A stretch of 64,000 bases of DNA from contig NZ_AWZU01000004.1 in the NCBI RefSeq assembly GCF_000472385.1, positions 62,222-126,221 on the forward strand, read 5' to 3'. Within the stretch, counting starts at the first letter, position 1. Every line of letters begins with the position of its first letter. Shown in pieces: positions 47,291-55,548 of this stretch. The notes under the pieces are model-generated. The model saw only the letters and a program-made list of their open reading frames with translations, was not told the origin of the DNA and ran no database searches. A program made the translations under genes and the position numbers. The DNA comes from Bradyrhizobium sp. ARR65 (GTDB lineage: Bacteria > Pseudomonadota > Alphaproteobacteria > Rhizobiales > Xanthobacteraceae).

Positions 47291-49021
47291 CTAAATGCGC
47301 GACCCGCCGTGGTCACGATCGGCGCGATCGTGATCGTGGTCGTGGTCGTCGTGATCGGAGTTGACCACCGTGCCAAGATTCGGGTCGAGGAACAGCTTCC
47401 GATCCGACTTGTGATCGAAGTCGAACATGCTGTCGATCTTGCCCGCGATCGCGTCGAACGAGCCCTGGCCGATGCGCTCGCCGTTCAGCCAGTTGTCCTC
47501 GACGAAACGCAGGATCGAGGACTGGTCGGTCAAGGTGTGATCGACGAAATTGCGCTTGGCAAAGGGCGAGATGACCAGAAGCGGCTGACGCGGGCCATAG
47601 CCGCAGCGGCCCTGGACCGGCTGTCCGTTGAGGCCGGGCAGCGGCGTGGAGAGCGCGCCGTGGGTTCCTGGCAGCGGCGTGCAGTTTTGCGCGGCGGTGA
47701 AATCGTCTTGCGCGCTATGCGACGGATTGATGACCATGTGGGCATGGTCGTACCACCCGTCGGAGTCGTCATAGGCGATGATGACTGCGGTGCTCTTCCA
47801 CTCAGGGCTCTTCTGCAACATGTTGATCATGTTGACGACGAAGACCTGCTCGTCGAGCGGGTCCGAGTTGCTCGGATGAGCGTCCTGGATCGCCGGCGCT
47901 TTGAGAAAGCTGACCGCCGGGAGATTGCCCGCCTGAACCGCGGCAATGAAGTCGTTGGTGTCGTATTGGTGATTGGCGCCGCCGTCGAAGGACGTGCCGA
48001 TCGCAGCGACCGACGTCGGACGCGTGTGGCTGACATTGCGCGTCGACGCATAATACTGGAACGGCTGATGATGCGGGACGTAGTCCTTCACATTGCTTCC
48101 GACCACTGCGGACGTCGAGCTGCGATTGCAGCCGGTCGTGCCGTTGGGATTGGTGGCGGTGAGATCGAAGCCCCCTTCGAACCAGCCCCAGGAAATGTTG
48201 CGGGCGTTCAGGAGGTCGCCGATATTCTTGCCGGTCATCTCGGTCGTCGCGCTCGTGGTCGACGAGCACACATCGCCGAAAGGATCGCTGTCGCCGTACA
48301 TCGTGAAGCCGCCCTGGCCATCGGCGACGATGTTGTTGATCGTGTTGGTGCTGGAGCCGTTGCTGGGAGCATGACCCACTGCGCCGTTGGTCTGGCCGGA
48401 GATCAGGTTGATGGCGCCGGGCGAGGACGGGCCGAAGGTCGAGCTGTAGGAATTGTCGCTCATCGCGAAATGCTGGGCGTAGTTCCACAACGCGGTGACG
48501 GTGTTGCCGTCATAATACCCCATCACCAGGCCCTTGGTGTTGAACACGCCGGTGCCGCCGGTGCCGGCCGCGCCGGTGTTCAGCGGAAAGAGGTCCATCT
48601 TGCCGTCGTCGAAGGCAGCTTGCTCGGGACCGTAAGCGTGATTCTGGCTGGACGTGTGAGCCTGCGAGCGATCGAGCCGGAACGGATTGGTCGCGCCGGT
48701 GCCGTTGGCCGGGTTGAGATTTGGGTTGTTGTTGAGGAGCTCTGCCGTGAAGCCGTTGACCGCAGGCGTATCCCGCTTCGCAGTGAAAGCCGGTTCGCCG
48801 GGCGGATTGGTAGCGTGCGGATACGTACCAAAATAATGGTCGAAGGATTCATTCTCTCCGAAGATAATGACGAGGTGCTTGATCGGAGTGGCGGTGCGGA
48901 GCGCCTCCTCCTGCGGTCCGGCGAGGGCCGAGAGTGGGCCGTTCGCGGCTAACATCATCGACAAGCAAAGGGTCGAGGCGGCCCTCTTAAACGAAGCGGC
49001 CCTCTTGAAGCTGTGTGGCAT
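47291..49021 (-). CDS. Phospholipase C / acid phosphatase-like phosphoesterase
   Basis: A 576-residue secreted member of the alkaline-phosphatase superfamily (PLC/AcpA group). After a signal peptide come TPIKHLVIIFGENESFDHYFGTYPHATNP, FAMSDNSYSSTFGPSSPGAINLISGQTNG, TAVIIAYDDSDGWYDH and GYGPRQPLLVISPFAKRNFVDHTLTDQSSILRFVEDNW, which carry the metal and catalytic residues. The signal region has a tandem FKRAAS duplication. The C-terminus is His/Asp-rich (DHDDHDHDHDRADRDHGG), possibly metal binding. ATG 49021 is chosen to include only the signal peptide. Confidence 0.93.
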   Translation of the reverse strand: MPHSFKRAASFKRAASTLCLSMMLAANGPLSALAGPQEEALRTATPIKHLVIIFGENESFDHYFGTYPHATNPPGEPAFTAKRDTPAVNGFTAELLNNNPNLNPANGTGATNPFRLDRSQAHTSSQNHAYGPEQAAFDDGKMDLFPLNTGAAGTGGTGVFNTKGLVMGYYDGNTVTALWNYAQHFAMSDNSYSSTFGPSSPGAINLISGQTNGAVGHAPSNGSSTNTINNIVADGQGGFTMYGDSDPFGDVCSSTTSATTEMTGKNIGDLLNARNISWGWFEGGFDLTATNPNGTTGCNRSSTSAVVGSNVKDYVPHHQPFQYYASTRNVSHTRPTSVAAIGTSFDGGANHQYDTNDFIAAVQAGNLPAVSFLKAPAIQDAHPSNSDPLDEQVFVVNMINMLQKSPEWKSTAVIIAYDDSDGWYDHAHMVINPSHSAQDDFTAAQNCTPLPGTHGALSTPLPGLNGQPVQGRCGYGPRQPLLVISPFAKRNFVDHTLTDQSSILRFVEDNWLNGERIGQGSFDAIAGKIDSMFDFDHKSDRKLFLDPNLGTVVNSDHDDHDHDHDRADRDHGGSRI

Positions 49022-49343
49022 GGGTTTCTCTTGGTGTGGCGAGACCAAACGCCTCCGCGCGAAAGACGGAAGCGGCCTTTGGGGGGCCGCAGCCTTCTAG
49101 GTTCAGCGAGTGACACACAAATGACCGACGAAAGTCAGATTCTTATCGCTTCCGTGAAAAAATTGCATTTGAGGCGCGACCGAAGCGCGCAGGAGACGAA
49201 GCCGTGGATCAGCAGTTGATCCGCTTCGGGAGCTCCCAAACTACACCTTCGAGAGATCGGTCCGAATTATACAACCACAATTAACTCAACCTTAGAGCGC
49301 GTCGTCGCAGATCTTCAAGGGAAATGGCAGAAGATGGCGCGGC
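49022..49343. other. 320-bp divergent gap, nothing clear
   Basis: The space lies between the divergent phosphoesterase and PAP2 genes and must hold their promoters. Bases 49260-49300 are AT-rich. No box pair could be placed with confidence. Confidence 0.4.
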
Positions 49344-50345
49344 ATGTTTATCCACGGCGAGCCGAATGAGGGCTGGCGACTTTACACGCTGAACTGGATC
49401 GTTCTGAGCATGATAGCGCTGCTGCTCAGTATCAGCATTGCGGTATCCCGCTTCTCCGTCGAGATCGAAAGCGGGTTGTTGAAGACCATTGCGATGGCCG
49501 CGGTGTTTACGCTTGCGGGCCGCTATTTGATCTCGCATCGCTGGGGGGCACGGCCGGCACTCGTTCTCCTCTCGCTCGCACAACTCGATATGCTGTTCCT
49601 GTTCGGAACGCCGCTCTCCTACGTCACGGCGTCCGCGGATCTGCCCTTGCAGGACGGAAATCTCGCTCACCTCGATCAACTGCTGGGGCTCGACTGGACA
49701 GCCTATTATCGCTTCATCGTGGATCGGCCGGCGCTGCTGCCCTACGCGGTCTTCTTCTATGCGATGATCGGGTGGCTAGGGCTAGGCGTGCCGTTGCTGC
49801 TGGGCCTGACCAAGAACCACGTTCGTCTGCATCAATTCACGATGGCGTGCATCCTGACGGTGTGTGTCACCGCTCTCATCTCGGCACTGCTTCCGGCCAT
49901 CGGCACCTATCAGGAATACCGCGTGCCTGCGGAAACCCCGAATTTCAGGGCGACAGGCTACCTGATACAGTTCGATCGGCTGCCGCTCGTTCGAGACGGC
50001 TCTCTGCGCCTTCTCAATGTCTCTCAACTCGGAGGCATCATCACCTTTCCGAGCTTTCATGCCGCCGCGGCGATCCTCGCTGTTTGGGCATGTTGGGGCG
50101 TATGGTGGATTCGCCCGCTCGCCTTGATCACGAATGCCGGCATGTTGCTCGCTACTCCTCTGGTTGGCGGCCACTACTTCGTCGACGTGATCGCGGGATC
50201 TGCTCTCGCCGTGCTGGGAATCGCCGCAGCAAAATCGCTGGGAACACGCTGGGCTGCGGCCGGGCAGAGGAGGGAGATCGTCGCCCCTCTGGGGAGTGGG
50301 AACGTGGCGCTGATCGCGGGCCGGAGGCGCGAGACCGCACTTTAG
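49344..50345 (+). CDS. PAP2-family membrane phosphatase
   Basis: A 333-residue integral membrane protein with about eight hydrophobic helices. The phosphatase motifs are TFPSFHAAAAIL (SxxH-type) and TPLVGGHYFVDVIAGSALA (GHxxxD), matching the Aur1/Ipt1-like PAP2 branch; the first KxxxxxxRP motif is weak. It would remove or transfer phosphate from a lipid-linked substrate in the membrane. It is the last core gene before the tRNA and is convergent with the tRNA. Confidence 0.88.
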   Translation: MFIHGEPNEGWRLYTLNWIVLSMIALLLSISIAVSRFSVEIESGLLKTIAMAAVFTLAGRYLISHRWGARPALVLLSLAQLDMLFLFGTPLSYVTASADLPLQDGNLAHLDQLLGLDWTAYYRFIVDRPALLPYAVFFYAMIGWLGLGVPLLLGLTKNHVRLHQFTMACILTVCVTALISALLPAIGTYQEYRVPAETPNFRATGYLIQFDRLPLVRDGSLRLLNVSQLGGIITFPSFHAAAAILAVWACWGVWWIRPLALITNAGMLLATPLVGGHYFVDVIAGSALAVLGIAAAKSLGTRWAAAGQRREIVAPLGSGNVALIAGRRRETAL

Positions 50346-50375
50346 GGCGCCCCGAGCGACTCTTGCTCGTCCTTA

Positions 50376-50403
50376 CTGGTGCGGGCGGCCTGGTGCGGGC
50401 GGC
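50376..50403. repeat. Tandem 14-bp duplication of the tRNA-Leu 3' end
   Basis: ctggtgcgggcggc occurs at 50376-50389 and again at 50390-50403; the second copy encodes the CCA end and acceptor 3' strand of the tRNA. It may be a target-site trace of an earlier insertion. Confidence 0.75.
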
Positions 50404-50477
50404 GGGACTCGAACCCGCACGACGTTGCCATCGAGGGATTTTAAGTCCCTTGCGTCTACCAATTCCGCCACGTCCGC
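50391..50477 (-). tRNA. tRNA-Leu (anticodon TAA)
   Basis: Read on the minus strand the 87-nt gene runs GCGGACGTGGCGGAATTGG ... CACCA with encoded CCA. The anticodon stem-loop AGGGA-CTTAAAA-TCCCT gives anticodon TAA. There is a long variable arm, as expected for tRNA-Leu, and the T-arm GGGTTCGAGTCCC. The acceptor stem has one mismatch (A5 against C68). A tyrosine recombinase gene lies 89 bp beyond its 5' end. Confidence 0.95.
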
Positions 50478-50565
50478 GCATTGATTTCATTAGCCTTTTC
50501 GCGTTTTTCCCGCAAATGTTTTCCAACCGATCCCTCGCGTTTTCCATTTCGGCTGCAAAACCTGT

Positions 50566-51723
50566 TCACGTCTTGTCTTTCATCACTCGATCGAACGCCC
50601 GGGTGATGTTCTGCTCGGCCTCGACATGCCGGGTATAGTGGCCGCCCATGGCCTCCGATGCGTCGCCAATAAGATCGGCCACCTCGGACTTGCTTGCGCC
50701 ATTCCGGCGCCACCAGGCGGCGTAGGAGACGCGCAGCCCGTGGAGGGTGGTTCCGGCGCCAATGTTGCCTACTCGCTCCTGGTTGCGGAGCCAATGGCTG
50801 ACCCGGGTCTGCATCTCCTTCTCGCTCGGCCAGAGCGAGCCGTCGTCGCGGACCGCGATCACGCCGTCGGCGCGCTGAACCTTGAGCTCAGCCAGGAAAT
50901 TCTGCAACTCGAGCAGCACCGGCAGGAGCACATAGGGAACCTTCTTTTTGTTCTTGCGTGGAGTGTAGCGAACAGCTTTGCCTGTTGGCCCCTCCGGATG
51001 GTCCTCAAACTGCTTGCGGTTGATGCTTACGATCGTCTGCCCACGCAGACCGGCGTAGCGAGCGAGCATCATCGGAATCAGCACCTCGAGCGGTGCGTTC
51101 TCGCGAGCGAACTTCCATTCTTGAGGGTACCATTCCCGGTTGTAAGCGGGGTCAGCCTCGTGAGTCTTGTCCATACCGTTGCAAGGGTTGAACGGCATCT
51201 TGCCGCGCTTCACGGCTTGTTTAAACATTGACGACAGCGCCGAGATCAGTTTATCGGCGAAGCGGGGCCATTTCCTGTTCGCGCAATTGTCCCGCATCTC
51301 GTATAAGTCTGGCTGTTTGACGTCGGCCAGCAACATATCGAAATCTTCGCGCAGATAGTCGTAGGCAGCCAGATAGTCTTTGCGCGTGGCCTTGGCCAGT
51401 TGCCGCCACTTCGGGTAGCCGTCCGGCAATGAACCTGGCTCGTCCAGGTGCTTGGGGTTGCTAAGGCGATCGATGTCGCCATTGGTGTACCAGTGAGAGA
51501 AACCACCCAGCGTCTCCGACCCGAAATCACTGGCAGGCCGCCTTGCCAGGCGGGGGCGATTGTAAGCATGCATCAGGTCCGGGTCTTCCAGCCTGCGCAT
51601 TAGGTCCTCGCGCGAGCCGAGAAAGCCCTTGATGATGATTTCGCCGGTCGCCCGCCTGTAGACGTAGTATTTGCCGCGGGCACGCGCGACTTTAAGTCCT
51701 CGGAGCCGCACCCTGACCACCAT
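50566..51723 (-). CDS. Tyrosine recombinase (integrase)
   Basis: A 385-residue site-specific recombinase. The N-terminal region has the YYVYRRATGEIIIKGFLGSREDL arm-type domain. The central region LAKATRKDYLAAYDYLREDF is the SAM-like core-binding part. The catalytic domain shows the first Arg in MMLARYAGLRGQTIVS, TLHGLRVSYAAWWRRNG (H-x-x-R box) and GGHYTRHVE (last His with catalytic Tyr). ATG 51723 is chosen with GGGGAAAG upstream. It is next to a tRNA, so it most likely drove insertion of the island to its right. Confidence 0.92.
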   Translation of the reverse strand: MVVRVRLRGLKVARARGKYYVYRRATGEIIIKGFLGSREDLMRRLEDPDLMHAYNRPRLARRPASDFGSETLGGFSHWYTNGDIDRLSNPKHLDEPGSLPDGYPKWRQLAKATRKDYLAAYDYLREDFDMLLADVKQPDLYEMRDNCANRKWPRFADKLISALSSMFKQAVKRGKMPFNPCNGMDKTHEADPAYNREWYPQEWKFARENAPLEVLIPMMLARYAGLRGQTIVSINRKQFEDHPEGPTGKAVRYTPRKNKKKVPYVLLPVLLELQNFLAELKVQRADGVIAVRDDGSLWPSEKEMQTRVSHWLRNQERVGNIGAGTTLHGLRVSYAAWWRRNGASKSEVADLIGDASEAMGGHYTRHVEAEQNITRAFDRVMKDKT

Positions 51724-52009
51724 GTGTTCTTTCCCCGATCCGCCTGATGGGCCGGGATGGTGGCGTATTTTGCAGTGCCGAGGCAAGGCTTTGAGCAGAA
51801 CGGTGTCGGCTCCTTCTCCACAGGTCGATGGCGTCAAGGTCGAACATGCCGGTGTCTGCGTCCGGCTCTGGGAAGCCCCGTTTGATCAGGTTCGGCAGCA
51901 ACTCGTTAAAGCGAGTGAGTGTGAGGTGTAGCCGCCGCGCCGCCTTCTCGGGTGGCACGTCACCTGGATCGACGCGGTAGCGGATCTGTGCTTGTCGAAG
52001 GCCGGTCAT
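51692..52009 (-). CDS. Small HTH protein, excisionase/AlpA-like
   Basis: A 105-residue protein whose stop overlaps the integrase start by 32 bp. Residues ~17-66 (DVPPEKAARRLHLTLTRFNELLPNLIKRGFPEPDADTGMFDLDAIDLWRR) have the MerR/Xis-like 'choose the helix, then F-D-x-x-A-I-D-x-W' layout of recombination directionality factors and phage HTH proteins. It probably controls excision or integrase expression. The C-terminal 35 residues are unstructured. Confidence 0.8.
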   Translation of the reverse strand: MTGLRQAQIRYRVDPGDVPPEKAARRLHLTLTRFNELLPNLIKRGFPEPDADTGMFDLDAIDLWRRSRHRSAQSLASALQNTPPSRPIRRIGERTHGGQGAAPRT

Positions 52010-52585
52010 CCGACCATCATGTCCTTAAGAGTGCCGTACAGTCGTCAATTGCGCCTCGTACGATCGGATACGAGAGCGAACAAAGAAAAACCACCGACAC
52101 ATTTGTGCTTGCCTCGTTTTAGTCTTGCCTCGCCTAGTTGTGTGGCTCAAGGCGTTGCCTGGGCGACACCGCTTAAATGGCGGGACGAACGTTTCCTCAA
52201 GTCGAGATTCAAGTCTTCGATCGAATCATTCAATCACAGCGCCAATGGTGTCTCTACTGAAAGCAGAGAAGGTTTGGAGCGTCTTGGGATAGCTGAAACG
52301 GCCGCAAGGCCACTATCCACCAGCAAAATCGAAGAAGGGGATAGTGATCATATTTTGTTGACGGCTGATCACTGGGCTATCCTCAACATTGCGGCAGCCT
52401 TCAAGGCGGGATTTGTCGGAAACGCCGTATTCCCGTCCCTGGTTGCGAGCGGTCCAGCGGAAGGCGAATTGACGGAGGAAGTTGTCCCTGGTTGATGCCA
52501 CCGACGGTCCGCGAAGAAAATCAGCCGAGCCCCCACAAGTTAGGCGACGGATACCGAAAATTCGGGGAAAACCCGTCGGGAGATG
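52010..52585. other. 575-bp stretch, one doubtful reading frame
   Basis: A plus-strand frame at 51992-52495 (167 codons) lacks a ribosome binding site, has no known domain and mixes Arg/Ser-rich and ordinary composition, so I do not call it a gene. Base composition is lower in GC than the core. The divergent small HTH gene probably has its promoter here. Confidence 0.3.
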
Positions 52586-54712
52586 TCACTTGATACGAGA
52601 CTGAGCTTGCCGCCACTTTCGGTCGGCCTCCCGAACGGTTTGTCGCTCGACAAGTCTCCTCTTGTGTAAGTCAGAACGCGAGGTGCCTCGTTGGATGAAC
52701 CCGTATTCGGCTGAGAAGAGCCTTCCCATGCTCATCACGGGAGTGTCCTTATCCATTATGTCCGTCACCGCGACCGCGGTCTGTTCGCCGAGATCGAAAT
52801 AGAACGGTGCGTGGTGCGTCCGTGCGATCAGCTCCTTTAGTGCTGGTGGCTCTTGCAGGTAAGCAAGAAAGTCGGCTGGCTTGTGCGCTTCTCCAGGCCG
52901 GAGTGATGTGACTGATTTTCTAGGTTTGGTTGTCGCCGGTTCAAGCGAGCTATGGAAGAAACGCTTAAGAAGAGAAACGTCCGTCATGTAGACGCCATTC
53001 CGCGCTCCAGTCTCTGCGTACGGCAACGAATTCAAAATGCAGGGAACGATTATCTTGTCCTTTACCTCGATCCCCGACACGTTACGAGCCGCGTCGGCAT
53101 GGTCGCGTAACGCGTTAGCCAAACGGATGACCTGATTTACGGCAGACTTCATCTCCAAGGCAAAATAGTAAGCTGCGGCCGGGCTATGGGCCGACAATGT
53201 TCGGTTCTTGCACTCGAAGACGAAAAGATGATCGTCCCAAGGCACGACGACGTCGTACTCGAATTCTTCTCCCTCGATCTTCAGCCTAAAGGCTGTCGCG
53301 GCTAGTCCTTGACTGGTGAAATAGCGCAGCACTTCCTTCTCGAACGCTTTGCCTTTGCGCGCCAACTGCTCACCCTGTCGTCCGATGGCAGAAAGCGTTA
53401 CGCGACCAGCCTCGGAATATAGGATTGCTGGGCCGAAGATCATCAGCGAGCCATCCCGCATCCTCACGAGCGGTTGGTCGAAAAGATCACGGCTGGCTTT
53501 GCGCAGTGAAGTTTGGTCAATAAAGATGTCGGCAGTTCCGTTCTTCAGGCCGACTCGTTCCAAGAGTGAGCGCAGCTCGCCGCGGGAAACGATGTGGCGC
53601 AGTCCCTTCTTACCCAGCGTGCGGTAACGCTCGCCGACTAAGCTTTGCAGCGTAGAATATCCGCGTATCCATTCGACAAGTCTCAGGCCGCACGGACGCT
53701 CTTGGTCGTCAAGGATGAAATAGCCGAGCACCTCGCTGAGCGAAATACAGGAGTGGCCTTCCTCCGGCGACACGTATCCTTTCGGCGGAAGTTCAAGAGG
53801 GCCGTCTATCCCCGAAGCCCAAGTCTCAAGGTTGGTATTTTGCAGTAAGCCATGGTACGTCCGCGCGAGCTGATCGGTAAGCCGTTCATTCGCGTAGTAA
53901 TCGTAGGCCTCTTCGGGGGTAACGAGTTCATACTTGATGGCTCGTGCGGCATCCTTCGGCACCCATTGCCGCGCGGGTGCACCCAGAGATATTAGCTCGC
54001 CGCCAAAGTATCGACAGCGCTGTTCCAAGCGCTGCCAAAGGCGCCAAGAAGCGGCCAACGCAAGTGTGGCCGTCATCTTTTCATTCTCATCGTCGGTGGG
54101 CTCCGGCGATGTTGGTAATACAAGGAAGCCCTCGTCATCGAACCAAGACTGCTGGTGGCCGAGCAGCAGCAACGTCATCGTCGTGATGTTGATCAAGTTC
54201 CCGAGCGCGCCGTCCGGATTGAACGATGTGCCATCCCGACGTCGTACGCGGAAATGGCTCAACTTTACGTGTCTTCGGCGCGCCAGATCGGCCTGAAAAT
54301 CTCTCATCATTTCATCGAACGCATGAGCCGACCAGGCCAAACCAGAAGCAGCTTGGACCTCGGGTGCTAATTTGGCGGCCTCTGTCCGGGAAAGGCTACG
54401 AAGTATCTCCGCATAGCCCTCCTCGATATGATGACCAAGTACCTTGAGTTCGTCGACTTGGCATGCCCAATCGCGGCCAAGGTGTTTCAGGAAATGCGCT
54501 TCGAGGTTCGCTAGGAACGCATCGCGACCCCGACGCCGAACCGGATCAGGCCGCTTCAGTAGGAGGTCGCCGTTCCGGCGAAGAAGGTCGAGAAGCTGTC
54601 TCGCGCAAGCTTGATCCAACATGAGCGTAGAAAGGTGCTGTTCAAGCTTGGGCCAGTCTAAGTGCTTCAACGTCTTCTTGACGATACTCTCACTCAGTGT
54701 TCGGGTAGACAT
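52586..54712 (-). CDS. Large protein with a PD-(D/E)XK nuclease-like domain
   Basis: A 708-residue protein I cannot place in a named family. Residues 1-~440 are mostly helical, with no known motif. Residues ~450-560 look like a restriction-endonuclease-like fold: KGKAFEKEVLRYFTSQG (Glu458), EEFEYDVVVPWDDHLFVFECKNR with Asp487 and Glu500-Cys-Lys502, the D-x12-E-x-K pattern, then a helix with NQVIRLANALR. The last ~150 residues are again unassigned. There is no partner gene. A defence or DNA-processing nuclease is inferred from the motif and the island setting. Confidence 0.7.
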   Translation of the reverse strand: MSTRTLSESIVKKTLKHLDWPKLEQHLSTLMLDQACARQLLDLLRRNGDLLLKRPDPVRRRGRDAFLANLEAHFLKHLGRDWACQVDELKVLGHHIEEGYAEILRSLSRTEAAKLAPEVQAASGLAWSAHAFDEMMRDFQADLARRRHVKLSHFRVRRRDGTSFNPDGALGNLINITTMTLLLLGHQQSWFDDEGFLVLPTSPEPTDDENEKMTATLALAASWRLWQRLEQRCRYFGGELISLGAPARQWVPKDAARAIKYELVTPEEAYDYYANERLTDQLARTYHGLLQNTNLETWASGIDGPLELPPKGYVSPEEGHSCISLSEVLGYFILDDQERPCGLRLVEWIRGYSTLQSLVGERYRTLGKKGLRHIVSRGELRSLLERVGLKNGTADIFIDQTSLRKASRDLFDQPLVRMRDGSLMIFGPAILYSEAGRVTLSAIGRQGEQLARKGKAFEKEVLRYFTSQGLAATAFRLKIEGEEFEYDVVVPWDDHLFVFECKNRTLSAHSPAAAYYFALEMKSAVNQVIRLANALRDHADAARNVSGIEVKDKIIVPCILNSLPYAETGARNGVYMTDVSLLKRFFHSSLEPATTKPRKSVTSLRPGEAHKPADFLAYLQEPPALKELIARTHHAPFYFDLGEQTAVAVTDIMDKDTPVMSMGRLFSAEYGFIQRGTSRSDLHKRRLVERQTVREADRKWRQAQSRIK

Positions 54713-55548
54713 TGCAGAAGCCGAATGCTCATCATTTTGTCGATCCCGACAGACTGCTGGGCGAGATCCATTGATTGACCAGACCTAATATCCGTGACCG
54801 CTTGAGGTCAACAAGCATCCGATAGCGAGGCCGGGCGTCGCGGGCCAAGCCGCCGGCCTCGCTCGCGCGCGGGCACCCCATTCGGAGACCGTGATCACAG
54901 CAGCCGCAGCGCCCCGGCCTGCCTCTGACCCGATGGCGTTCACCGACCTAGGCGGGCAGGCACGCAGTACTGCTTTGCCTCGCTAGTGTCATGTTCCCAG
55001 GTTGCCCCCCTGCCCGGGTGCATGGGAGCCAGTGCAAGCGCCTGAAAGGCTGTCCGGATGGTCGGGGGTCGCTGACGGATTGAGAACTGCGAACCGGAGC
55101 TTGTCTGATTGGCTGCAGAGGCTACAGGAATTCACTTCCGCGCAGCAAACGCCCCTCGAACCTATCCCAGAATTGCATCGCGTCTAGCTGCCATGTGAAT
55201 TTATAAACGCGCCACAGGCCACTATCGCGAATCTTCTCGCCTGTATCGTTGAATGGAGTCAGTTGGCTGACTGATAAGGTTTGGCCGCAAATGGCGTCAG
55301 TTCGTCAACTGATAAGGTAACGAGAGTTTGCTTATCAGTCCTCAAATGGATGGACGCTCAAGACCAGCGGGTTCAACGACCAGTCGAGGCCAGCTCTGCC
55401 GAATTACCGGGAGGAAGTCTTCGGCCCGGCAAACGCCCTTTCGGCCAAAGCGCGATGTCTAGCAGGTCTGGACGCCGGTCTTGTAAATCCTGCTCAAGAG
55501 CCCACTTCCTACAGGTTCACCCACACCGATTTCGAGTGCGGCATTCGC
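54713..55548. other. 835-bp gap between divergent genes, with tandem dyads
   Basis: No gene is supported; small frames at 55002-55187 and 55281-55577 lack sites and motifs. The stretch includes GC-rich and AT-rich patches, as expected for patched-together island DNA. The only ordered structure is the pair of dyads at 55258-55318. Confidence 0.45.
55258..55318. promoter_or_regulatory. Two tandem 23-bp dyad repeats, candidate operators
   Basis: The 23-mers at 55258-55280 and 55296-55318 share gtcagtt-N5-actgataaggt and lie 38 bp apart. The second has a perfect dyad TCAGTT-CGTC-AACTGA; the first has TCAGT/ACTGA. A partial inverted copy (cttatcagtc) follows at 55331-55340. They are 230-290 bp upstream of the gene at 55549. 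Confidence 0.5.

Noticed and set aside
51992..52495. A 167-codon plus-strand frame after the HTH gene
   Set aside because: No ribosome binding site, no recognisable domain, and it begins inside the divergent HTH gene; reported only as a doubtful frame.
55258..55340. CRISPR array
   Set aside because: Only two copies of a 23-bp motif 15 bp apart; spacing and number do not fit an array, and there are no cas genes.
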